Of a stretch of DNA of 64,000 nucleotides, positions 57,333 to 64,000 are shown piece after piece (the first letter of the stretch is position 1; every line of letters begins with the position of its first letter). The position numbers and the translations under genes were made by a program. The stretch comes from [Ruminococcus] lactaris ATCC 29176. GTDB taxonomy: Bacteria > Bacillota > Clostridia > Lachnospirales > Lachnospiraceae. The notes below the pieces were generated by a model that ran no database searches, was not told the origin of the DNA, and saw only the letters and a program-made list of their open reading frames with translations. The DNA is taken from the NCBI RefSeq assembly GCF_025152405.1, contig NZ_CP102292.1, positions 1,860,001 through 1,924,000 of the forward strand. Direction: 5' to 3'.

Positions 57333-57480
57333 GAGCGTTAACGATCAGGAGAAAGCATTGCTTTTTCAGTGCGAGTGGCGAATGACGATCATGATCGCTG
57401 CAAAGCAGCTCCAGGCATCATCGATGCCGATCATGATATAATGAGCGTTAGCGAGCGAATGAAAGAAAGGAGATTTCAAA

Positions 57481-57651
57481 ATGCTGGTATGCGATTACAT
57501 TGTTGAGCAGATTGACGGAGATTATGCTCATTTAAGACGAACTGATCTGCCGGATGAAGAATTGAAACTTGTTGCCAGGGCATTGCTCCCTGCAGAAATC
57601 GTTGAAGGATGTACGCTGCATTATGAACTGATGCAGTATACCATCCTATAA
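57481..57651 (+). CDS. Short unrecognised protein, 56 residues (DUF3006-like)
   Basis: The frame begins with ATG after a strong AAAGGAG site and encodes 56 residues: it opens MLVCDYIVEQIDGDYAHL, continues with an acidic turn (DLPDEEL) and ends LMQYTIL. The pattern of a short beta-barrel (a strand with IDGDYA, then LLPAEIVEGCTLHYEL) resembles DUF3006 proteins, which have a similar EG-D turn. No function is known. It is flanked by recurrent promoter-like motifs on its left and followed by the terminator of the opposing DUF4317 gene. Confidence 0.72.
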   Translation: MLVCDYIVEQIDGDYAHLRRTDLPDEELKLVARALLPAEIVEGCTLHYELMQYTIL

Positions 57652-57710
57652 ACTCAGAACGCATAGAAATCCCGTTCAGATACGATTTCAAATACTTCAA
57701 AGAAAAAATC

Positions 57711-57755
57711 CCGTTCAGGAGTATTTCTTCTCATGCAGGAAATACTCCCGAACGG
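57711..57755 (-). terminator. Intrinsic terminator after the DUF4317 gene
   Basis: CCGTTC.GGAGTATTTC pairs with GAAATACTCC.GAACGG around an eleven-base loop, followed on the minus strand by a run of six T. The stem may also stop transcripts of the short plus-strand gene, although no T-run follows on that side. Confidence 0.85.
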
Positions 57756-57787
57756 ATATCCTAACCAGTCTCTCGGCTTTTCGCTTC

Positions 57788-58927
57788 TCACTCTGTCTTT
57801 ATTTTCATCGTTCTGACATTGAGTCCATTCACTTCAATATGATCATCCACCGGAATCACCAGACATTGCCTTCCGTCGATCATTCTGGTCTCTACCAGAT
57901 CCATCCGCTCCGGGTTGACTTTGATCACCACATCCGGGGTCTCAATATTGAACTTCTTCGTCTCTGCGATATTGGATGCAAGAAGCGATGCCTTTTCCCC
58001 TGCATTTTCCTCAAAATTCTGATCAAAATTTTCCATCTTTTCATTGGAAACACCGCTCTGCTCAAATATTTTTTTCACATCCGTCTTATCCAGAGAAAGC
58101 GGATCAGGGTCTTCCTTATGCTCTTCAATCAGCTCATTCAGCGTCTCATGAATATTACGGACCGTTTCATAATCTCCATCCTCTCCCAGTGTATCCTCGA
58201 TAATCATCTGAAATGTCTCTTTCTGAGTATCAGCAGACATCGGCATCTTAGCTCCCAAAAGCTGGTCGATCATCTCCGGCTGAAGATCTTCCGACTTCTT
58301 CGTATAATAAAGAACACTGTGAAGATCTGTACTTCTGTCATTAAACGCCGGAAATAAAAATCCCTTATCCGGTCTGTCCACGATCCAGTCACGGATACGA
58401 TCCTGAATACAATTCTCCTCTGCATTATAACTAAGTCCCGCCTTGGACAGACTCACCGGACAGATACTCATGAGGATATGCTGATATACTTCATCTGAAG
58501 CGTCAAACATTTCCATATCATCAGAAGACTTTCCCGGAATATCATACATGGCATGGATCAGAATAATATAATAATTCTCCGCATATTCATAAGTAGCGAT
58601 CACCTTGTCGTAAAATTCTTCCAGCAGCATATCATCTTCCAGTCTGCTGTCACGGAGTTTCAGCAGGAACTCCTGCGTTCCTCCCGGCATTTCCGCATCG
58701 ATTGGAAATTCCATATTAATCATATTTTTACCGATCGAACCCGAAAGTGTCTTCTTAAAAATATCAAAATATTTAAATGCCTCTTCTTCCGGCAGGGAAA
58801 GAAAGGCTTCTTTCGATTCCATCTTTTTATTTTTCTCATGATCCACATAGCAGCCACAAATTCTCGTGATCGCACAGTTCTTCGGCGAAAACTGCTTACG
58901 GATCTCCAGTACTTCTTTTTTATTCAT
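57788..58927 (-). CDS. DUF4317 family protein
   Basis: The 379-residue soluble protein starts MNKKEVLEIRKQFSPKNCAI and continues RICGCYVDHEKNKK, the signature I associate with DUF4317, a family mostly from Lachnospiraceae and Ruminococcaceae. It is acidic, has no membrane segment and no recognisable catalytic motif. The function is unknown. The start at 58927 has AAGGAG eight bases upstream; eight further codons reach an ATG at 58951 without a better site. It is a single-gene unit with its own terminator. Confidence 0.82.
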   Translation of the reverse strand: MNKKEVLEIRKQFSPKNCAITRICGCYVDHEKNKKMESKEAFLSLPEEEAFKYFDIFKKTLSGSIGKNMINMEFPIDAEMPGGTQEFLLKLRDSRLEDDMLLEEFYDKVIATYEYAENYYIILIHAMYDIPGKSSDDMEMFDASDEVYQHILMSICPVSLSKAGLSYNAEENCIQDRIRDWIVDRPDKGFLFPAFNDRSTDLHSVLYYTKKSEDLQPEMIDQLLGAKMPMSADTQKETFQMIIEDTLGEDGDYETVRNIHETLNELIEEHKEDPDPLSLDKTDVKKIFEQSGVSNEKMENFDQNFEENAGEKASLLASNIAETKKFNIETPDVVIKVNPERMDLVETRMIDGRQCLVIPVDDHIEVNGLNVRTMKIKTE

Positions 58928-58994
58928 CGGTCGTTCTCCTTCATTTTCCACTCGGTCTTTTTATTTTACACCTGATTCATCCTGAAAAAAAGAT

Positions 58995-59023
58995 TTGATT
59001 TCCCCTGATATCTATGATATCAT
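58995..59023 (+). promoter_or_regulatory. Sigma-A promoter of the first MATE gene
   Basis: TTGATT (58995-59000) and TATCAT (59018-59023) are separated by 17 bases, giving a leader of about 210 bases. Confidence 0.65.
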
Positions 59024-59048
59024 ACCTACAGTTTTATATGAAAATGTG

Positions 59049-59192
59049 GATCTTGCCGCCGGGTAAGATCGTAAGGCATTCATTTTCGGACCGACAGGCT
59101 CTAATACCTCTTTGACCAGTTTTCAGGTGATATGCACAGGCTGAAGACAGGTAACAGACCGGTTATTAGAAGGGACGAAAAGTGAATGCCTT
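59049..59192 (+). ncRNA. Candidate structured leader RNA / transcription attenuator before the MATE gene
   Basis: Helix 0: GATCTTGCC (59049-59057) pairs with GGTAAGATC (59062-59070) over a four-base loop. Helix 1: AAGGCATTCATTTTCG (59073-59088) pairs with 59176-59192 over 16 pairs with one bulged G, and five T residues follow, so it can act as a terminator. Nested inside are helix 2 (TCTAATA at 59100-59106 with TATTAGA at 59164-59170, extended by CC/GG) and helix 3 (59117-59126 with 59141-59150). CGGTTA at 59160-59165 is also complementary to TAACCG at 59203-59208 and 59213-59218, a possible alternative pairing. I do not recognise a known riboswitch class. A palindromic non-autonomous element is the main alternative. 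Confidence 0.5.
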
Positions 59193-59238
59193 TTTCATCA
59201 TTTAACCGCACCTAACCGCACTCAGAAGGGAGTTTTTT

Positions 59239-60567
59239 ATGTCAGATACAAAAGTTATCCACAGTTCCGACACTTCCGGGCATATTTTTTCACTTTTTCT
59301 GAAATATGTCTCTGCGAATGTTCTCGGAATGATCGGCTTTTCCTGCTACATTCTTGCTGATACCTTTTTTATTGCAAGAGGCATTGGCTCCGATGCACTT
59401 GCCGCCCTGAACCTGGTTCTGCCTGCATACAGTCTGCTCAACGGAACCGGTCTCATGATCGGAATGGGAGGCGGTTCACGTTATTCCCTCTCCTCCACGC
59501 ACCCGGAAGGAGAAACGCACCGCACAGTCTTTACACAGTCCGTCCTGCTGGCAGTCATCGCAGCTATTTTTTTCGCACTGACAGGACTTCTTGGGGCAGA
59601 GCCTTTATGCCTTCTCCTGGGAGCAGACAGCCGGACACTCCCTTTTGCCGTCCCCTATATCCGTATCCTGCTGGCATTTGCCCCCTTATTTCTGGCCAAT
59701 AACCTTCTCGTATGCTTTGTCAGAAATGACGGTGAACCCGCTTTATCCATGGCAGGAATGATCATCGGAAGCCTCTCCAATATCCTGCTGGATTACCTTT
59801 TCATTTATCCTCTGAATCTTGGCATGGTAGGTGCCGCCCTTGCCACAGCTACCGCACCGCTCATCAGTATGGGGATTCTTTCCACTCATTTTCTGAGAGG
59901 AAACAGCCACTTCCGGCTGATGAAGACAAAACCTTCCCTCAGCACAGCTTCCTCGATCTGTTCTCTAGGTGTCTCCTCCCTGATCACTGAAGTTTCTTCC
60001 GGGATCGTGATTCTCGTATTTAATTTCCTGCTCCTGGATTTAAGCGGGAATACCGGTGTCGCTGCCTATGGGGTCCTTGCAAACATCGCACTGGTTCTTA
60101 TTGCCATCTCCACCGGCATTGCTCAGGGAATCCAGCCCATCGTCAGCAGCCATCCAGGAAAAAAAGGACAGCCGGTCCGCCATCAGATCAGATGCTATGC
60201 ACTCCTGACCGCTCTGCTTCTGGCTCTGCTTTCTTACGCAGTTATCTTCCTGCTGGCTGACCCCATTGCTGATCTGTTCAATAAAGATCAGAACACCGCC
60301 CTTACTTCCATTGCGGCCGACGGAATGAGGATCTACTTTACCAGCCTCTTTTTCTCCGGCATCAATATCGTTGCCGCAGTATTTTTAAGTTCCACGGACC
60401 ACCCAAAACAGGCATTTATCCTCTCTCTTCTAAGAGGATTCCTGCTGATCATCCCGGCCGCTTTTCTTCTGGCTCATTTATTCGGACTCACCGGGATCTG
60501 GATGTCACTCCCGGTAACAGAGGGGATCGTATGTATCTTTTCCCTTCTTTTTCTGAAGAAAGTCTGA
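59239..60567 (+). CDS. MATE family efflux transporter (first of two)
   Basis: The 442-residue protein has twelve predicted membrane helices in two bundles, as in MATE antiporters of the MepA-like group; the N-terminal lobe has YILADTFFIARGIGSDALAALN and the GTGLMIGMGGGSRYS turn. MATE proteins expel cationic drugs or metabolites against sodium or protons. It lies behind a structured leader, which suggests induction by a ligand. The start ATG at 59239 has an AAGGGAG site. Its sequence is only distantly similar to the second MATE protein (60602-61963), so the pair is not a recent duplication. Confidence 0.92.
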   Translation: MSDTKVIHSSDTSGHIFSLFLKYVSANVLGMIGFSCYILADTFFIARGIGSDALAALNLVLPAYSLLNGTGLMIGMGGGSRYSLSSTHPEGETHRTVFTQSVLLAVIAAIFFALTGLLGAEPLCLLLGADSRTLPFAVPYIRILLAFAPLFLANNLLVCFVRNDGEPALSMAGMIIGSLSNILLDYLFIYPLNLGMVGAALATATAPLISMGILSTHFLRGNSHFRLMKTKPSLSTASSICSLGVSSLITEVSSGIVILVFNFLLLDLSGNTGVAAYGVLANIALVLIAISTGIAQGIQPIVSSHPGKKGQPVRHQIRCYALLTALLLALLSYAVIFLLADPIADLFNKDQNTALTSIAADGMRIYFTSLFFSGINIVAAVFLSSTDHPKQAFILSLLRGFLLIIPAAFLLAHLFGLTGIWMSLPVTEGIVCIFSLLFLKKV

Positions 60568-60601
60568 ATATAACGGCAGACTCCTGTTCTCTCTCCCTGC
60601 G

Positions 60602-61963
60602 TTATGAGGATGACTTTCCGAAAATCTTTTTCATATCAACTTTCATGATATAGTAATACATGACCAGCAGCAGCGATCCCGCAAGGATCCATGCTGCCGG
60701 ACTGGCCATACAGGCTCCGGTATAACTTCTCTGCTTTGCCGCAGCCACTGCAACAGCACCTCTTCCGACCAGTTCTGCCACTCCTGCCATCATTGGAAGA
60801 AGTCCATAGCCCAGTCCCTGGATTCCATTTCTGTAAATATTCACTACAGCAAGCGGAATAAAACAGATTCCAATACACCACAGATAAATCTCCACCGAAT
60901 CCATGATCACACCAACATTTTCTGAAACAAATAAGTAAGTCATATATTTTCCTACAGTCATAACAAATGCTGCTGCAATAAAAGAATAAATAACTCCCAG
61001 AATCGTACATGCTTTGAATCCCTGGCGAATCCTCGGGACATTGCCCGCTCCCATATTCTGTGCCCCGTAAGTTGCCATGGTTGTCCCCATTGCCACATAT
61101 GCCTGCGTCACTACCTGCTCGATCTTATTTGCCGCAGTAAATGCCGCTACCAGTGTAGAACCGAGAATATTCAGCGAAGTCTGCACCATCATAGTTCCAA
61201 TCGCTGTAATGGAATACTGCAATGCCATTGGCAGACCGATGCGGATCTGCGTCAGGTAGATCTGACCTCCTACGTGCCGGTCCTCCTTTTTCAGATGCAG
61301 TATCGGAAGCTTCAGCATGATATAGCCCAGGCAGAGAAGTCCCGATATTCCCTGTGCGACAACGGTTGCAATGGCGGCTCCTGCAGTTCCCAGTCCGAAG
61401 ACGATGATCAGGAGCAGATCCAGGAAAATATTAAGCACCGCACTGATAATCAGAAAATAAAGCGGCAACTTACTGTTTCCCAACGCACGCAGGATACTGG
61501 ACAGAAGATTATACAGCATCTGTGCAAGGATTCCTCCGCTGACAATCATAATATAAGCATATGCATCCCGGAAAATATCCTCCGGTGTATTCATAAGAAT
61601 CAGAAGTGGTTTCATAAATGCCATAAATACAATCGTCAGAAAAAGTCCGATTCCCAAAGAAAGGATGCCTGCCCCCGCAACAGTCTTCCTCATTCCATCC
61701 ATATCGCCCGCTCCGAATTTCTGTGCTGTCAGAACCGTAAATCCGGCTGTCATTCCCGCGACAAAGCCCCAGATCAGAAACATGATCGTTCCGGTGCTTC
61801 CGACTGCTGCCAGTGCTTTCGTACCGACAAACTTTCCCACGATCACAGCATCTGCCATATTATAAAACTGCTGAAACACATTTCCGATAAAAATCGGCAA
61901 TGTAAAATTTATAATTACTTTCATCGGCTTTCCCACCGTCATATCACGCTGTACTGCTTTCAT
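60602..61963 (-). CDS. MATE family efflux transporter (second of two)
   Basis: The 453-residue protein has twelve membrane helices and standard MATE features: the N-terminal LPIFIGNVFQQFYNMADAVIVGKFVG stretch (in parts), GFVAGMTAGFTVLTAQKFGA, and the mid-protein GLPMALQYSITAIGTMMVQ that opens the second bundle. The substrate is unknown. It converges with the first MATE gene (34-base gap) and has its own promoter at 62030-62058. Confidence 0.94.
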   Translation of the reverse strand: MKAVQRDMTVGKPMKVIINFTLPIFIGNVFQQFYNMADAVIVGKFVGTKALAAVGSTGTIMFLIWGFVAGMTAGFTVLTAQKFGAGDMDGMRKTVAGAGILSLGIGLFLTIVFMAFMKPLLILMNTPEDIFRDAYAYIMIVSGGILAQMLYNLLSSILRALGNSKLPLYFLIISAVLNIFLDLLLIIVFGLGTAGAAIATVVAQGISGLLCLGYIMLKLPILHLKKEDRHVGGQIYLTQIRIGLPMALQYSITAIGTMMVQTSLNILGSTLVAAFTAANKIEQVVTQAYVAMGTTMATYGAQNMGAGNVPRIRQGFKACTILGVIYSFIAAAFVMTVGKYMTYLFVSENVGVIMDSVEIYLWCIGICFIPLAVVNIYRNGIQGLGYGLLPMMAGVAELVGRGAVAVAAAKQRSYTGACMASPAAWILAGSLLLVMYYYIMKVDMKKIFGKSSS

Positions 61964-62029
61964 AATACTGCCGCACTCCTTTCTCTTTCATTCACGCTGC
62001 AATACGCAACTGACCATTTTTTCAGATAT

Positions 62030-62058
62030 AGGATATCACTATTTTTTTTCGTCTTCAA
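62030..62058 (-). promoter_or_regulatory. Sigma-A promoter of the second MATE gene
   Basis: TTGAAG (62053-62058) and TATCCT (62030-62035) are separated by 17 bases on the minus strand. Confidence 0.55.
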
Positions 62059-62148
62059 TATGGTTTTAAATTTAGGGTGGCAAAAATCCGAGGCCGGGTT
62101 TATAATGATTTATAGTAATTTTTACTCAGAAAAATGGAGGTAGAGATC

Positions 62149-62523
62149 ATGTTAAAATATGTAGAAACCAAAGAGGCTCCGGCTGCGATCGGACCATATT
62201 CCCAGGGAGTTGTTGTGAATGGATTTGCTTTCTTTTCAGGACAGGTTCCTCTTTCGCCACAGACAGGTGAAGTGGTCGGAACTACCATTGAGGAACAGGC
62301 TGAACAGGTCATGAAGAATATCAAAGGACTGCTTGACAGTCAGAATGCAGCATTTACAGATGTTGTAAAGACAACTTGTTTCCTTGCTGATATTGCTGAT
62401 TTTGCAGCATTCAATGCCGTATATGCAAAATATTTCACCGGAAATCCGGCCCGCTCCTGCGTTGCTGTAAAGGATCTTCCCAAAGGAGTCCTCTGCGAAG
62501 TAGAAGTGATCGCCGCTGTATAA
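62149..62523 (+). CDS. RidA family enamine/imine deaminase
   Basis: RidA hydrolyses reactive 2-aminoacrylate formed by PLP enzymes, protecting the cell. The 124-residue protein has AIGPYSQGVVVNG, FFSGQVPLSPQTGEVVG and the C-terminal NPARSCVAVKDLPKGVLCEVEVIA, which contains the conserved arginine of the active site. The start is the ATG at 62149, with GGAGG eight bases upstream; an ATG five codons earlier overlaps that site. A TATAAT at 62101-62106 is its probable -10 box, though the -35 is poor. It ends at a strong terminator shared with nadE. Confidence 0.96.
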   Translation: MLKYVETKEAPAAIGPYSQGVVVNGFAFFSGQVPLSPQTGEVVGTTIEEQAEQVMKNIKGLLDSQNAAFTDVVKTTCFLADIADFAAFNAVYAKYFTGNPARSCVAVKDLPKGVLCEVEVIAAV

Positions 62524-62586
62524 GAATTTTACTGTGAAGCTTTTTGCAGCAGTTTTTTCCTTCAGTGCCAATCAGGACTATACTGA

Positions 62587-62659
62587 AAAAGATGCTTTTC
62601 TTTGATCTGACCTTTACTCCCGACCGGGTGTATCTGCCATTTCCGGAAAAGCATCTTTT
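62587..62659. terminator. Bidirectional terminator between RidA gene and nadE
   Basis: AAAAGATGCTTTTC and GAAAAGCATCTTTT form a stem of about 14 pairs around a loop of about 45 bases, with T-runs on both strands (a long one on the plus side). It separates two convergent genes. Confidence 0.8.
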
Positions 62660-62696
62660 CTTTTTTTACATTTTCTCTTTATCGTATCTTTTCTTT

Positions 62697-64000
62697 TTAT
62701 AAAGTCTCCAGTTCTTTCATCCATACAGCAACGCAGGCATCACTCGGCATTCTCCAGTCACCACGCGGAGAAAGTGCCACAGTTCCCACTTTCGGGCCAT
62801 CCGGCAGACAGGATCTCTTAAACTGCTGGGAGAAAAATCTCCTGCAGAATGTCTTCAGCCACTTCAGGATCGTTTCCCTGTCGTATTCCCCCTCAAAAGT
62901 ACTGCAGGCAAGACGATAGATCTTTGCAGGCTCATATCCAAAGCGAAGCATAAAATATAAGAAGAAGTCATGCAATTCATACGGTCCCACCAGATCTTCT
63001 GTCTTCTGTGCGATGTCTCCGTCTTTTGGCGGAAGTAATTCCGGGCTTACCGGAGTGTCCAGTACATCATACAGTACTTCCCGGAGCTGCTCATCTTCCG
63101 TATCATCCGCAGCATATTTGACCAGATGGCGTACCAATGTCTTAGGCACAGAGGCATTCACCCCGTACATGGACATATGATCGCCATTGTAGGTTGCCCA
63201 GCCAAGTGCAAGCTCTGACATATCGCCTGTCCCGATAACCATGCCCCACGTCTTATTCGCAAGATCCATCAATACCTGCGTTCTCTCGCGTGCCTGTCCA
63301 TTCTCATAAGTGACACTGTGATCCTCGGGATCGTGTCCGATATCCCGGAAATGGATATTCACCGCCTCGGCGATCGGCACCTCTATCAGAGTTGCCCCGA
63401 CCTTTTTCGACATCTCACAGGCATTCTGATAGGTACGGTCTGTCGTTCCAAAACACGGCATCGTCACCGCAAGAATATCTTTTTTATCCCTTCCAAGCAT
63501 ATCAAATGCTTTCGCAGTAACCAGGAGGGCAAGCGTAGAATCCAGCCCACCGGAAATTCCTACCACTGCGGTTCTCGCATTGGTATGGGCAAGACGCTTC
63601 TTCAGTCCCATTGCCTGGATCGTCAGGATCTCCTCGCATCGTGCAGCTCTCGTCTGTTCATCTGACGGAACAAACGGCTTCTTTGGAAATGTTCTCGTCA
63701 GAGAAGTTTCTCCTTTTTCTATCTGGAATCCTACCCGGATCAGGCTGCGTTCCTTTGCTGTCTGAAATGTCGTATTCTTTCTTCTTTCTCCCGTAATTCT
63801 CTCAAGGTCAAACTCCGAGTAAATAATTTCATTTCTATAGCGACCGCTTTCTTTCAGGATTGTTCCATTTTCTGCGATAATATTATGTCCGCCAAAGACA
63901 AGATCCGTTGTTGATTCTCCTTCTCCTGCATTTGCATAAATATATCCTGCGATCAGTCGTGCAGACTGCCCTGCGATCAGCTCTCTGCGATACGTATCCT
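62697..64000 (-). CDS. nadE: Glutamine-dependent NAD(+) synthase (5' end outside window)
   Basis: NadE amidates deamido-NAD in the last step of NAD synthesis. About 434 codons are present. The first part in the window is the C-terminal half of a nitrilase-like glutaminase domain (AGYIYANAGEGESTTDLVFGG, read in parts), so this is the long, glutamine-using form; the catalytic cysteine of that domain lies beyond the right edge. The synthetase domain has the PP-loop GISGGLDST, then GTGDMSELALGW and the C-terminal RFFSQQFKRSCLPDGPKVG. An internal ATG at 63611 is not the start because the reading frame continues upstream with family-matching sequence to position 64000. Confidence 0.96.
   Translation of the reverse strand, partial: DTYRRELIAGQSARLIAGYIYANAGEGESTTDLVFGGHNIIAENGTILKESGRYRNEIIYSEFDLERITGERRKNTTFQTAKERSLIRVGFQIEKGETSLTRTFPKKPFVPSDEQTRAARCEEILTIQAMGLKKRLAHTNARTAVVGISGGLDSTLALLVTAKAFDMLGRDKKDILAVTMPCFGTTDRTYQNACEMSKKVGATLIEVPIAEAVNIHFRDIGHDPEDHSVTYENGQARERTQVLMDLANKTWGMVIGTGDMSELALGWATYNGDHMSMYGVNASVPKTLVRHLVKYAADDTEDEQLREVLYDVLDTPVSPELLPPKDGDIAQKTEDLVGPYELHDFFLYFMLRFGYEPAKIYRLACSTFEGEYDRETILKWLKTFCRRFFSQQFKRSCLPDGPKVGTVALSPRGDWRMPSDACVAVWMKELETL

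Larger units (their letters stand above)
56992..57480. other. Intergenic region between the LacI-type gene and a short plus-strand gene
   Basis: These 489 bases hold the regulator promoter and operator (minus strand) and two copies of the TGATATAATGAGCGTTA motif about 110 bases apart (plus strand). On the minus strand, 57241-57310 reads KWQITYYKQIYEEEGLQGLLEQL (shortened here to its ends: KWQITYYKQI...LLEQL) and then a stop, which looks like the tail of a lost protein. I see nothing else convincing in 57092-57240. Confidence 0.5.
58928..59238. other. Intergenic region with promoter and structured leader of the first MATE gene
   Basis: These 311 bases contain a plus-strand promoter (58995-59023) and a leader of about 210 bases that folds extensively (59049-59192), then two copies of TAACCGCAC and the ribosome site. 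No open reading frame was found in the leader. Confidence 0.65.

Noticed and set aside
61274..62143. A 289-codon open frame opposite the second MATE gene.
   Set aside because: The translation is rich in Cys, His and Gln as expected of antisense frames, and the MATE protein is clear.

Overview
The window looks like a chromosomal segment of a spore-forming member of the Clostridia, most likely Lachnospiraceae. This rests on the CodY, IreB, SigK, DUF1292, DUF4317 and DUF5688 families, Lachnospiraceae-style gene order (yifB-dprA-topA-codY; ireB-ruvX-DUF1292-fur-rnj), consensus sigma-A promoters with 17-base spacers, and purine-rich Shine-Dalgarno sites. The genus is not resolved. Most genes lie on the minus strand. 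There is no CRISPR array, insertion sequence, prophage or rRNA.

Layout. 1-5.7 kb: transport genes (a partial ABC exporter, an AEC-family carrier, and a very large fused ABC ATPase/FtsX-type permease with three 64-residue repeats). 5.7-5.95 kb: an intergenic repeat whose short relative lies at 19.02 kb. 5.9-8.5 kb: a cytoplasmic GH123/DUF4091-type hydrolase. 8.6-14.7 kb: gltB-gltD glutamate synthase. 14.9-18.8 kb: argS, an alanyl-tRNA editing protein and a CPBP protease. 19-24 kb: nfo, tRNA-Arg(CCG), and a thioester/SpaA-repeat surface protein co-transcribed with a DUF5688 gene. 24-31 kb: efp, yqeG, a chorismate mutase-shikimate kinase fusion, an amidase, guaB and groES-groEL under a perfect CIRCE operator. 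31-37 kb: yifB-dprA-topA-codY plus a small unknown gene. 37.5 kb: an uninterrupted sigK. 38-43 kb: ireB-ruvX-DUF1292-fur-RNase J followed by a methyltransferase and U32 pair that probably makes the wobble modification mo5U34. 43.4-50.3 kb: mtaB, a divergent HPr-like protein lacking the catalytic histidine, then GH25 lysozyme-prmA-rsmE-cysteine desulfurase-thiI. 50.3-51.4 kb: a decayed HAD phosphatase and an SGNH esterase. 51.5-57 kb: a LacI-regulated mannose-class PTS with an alpha-glucosidase. 57-64 kb: a short unrecognised gene, a DUF4317 gene, two MATE transporters (the first behind a highly structured leader), RidA and a partial nadE.

Functional themes are nitrogen assimilation and its GTP/branched-chain amino-acid sensing (gltBD, codY, guaB), translation quality and tRNA modification (argS, AlaX-like, efp, mtaB, thiI, TrmR/TrhP-like, rsmE, prmA), cell-envelope turnover (amidase, GH25, surface adhesin) and carbohydrate uptake. 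The most interesting unexplained items are the structured leader before the first MATE gene, the intergenic repeat with a hairpin that keeps its pairing while changing sequence, the recurrent promoter-like 17-mer TGATATAATGAGCGTTA, and the HPr homologue without its phosphorylatable histidine.
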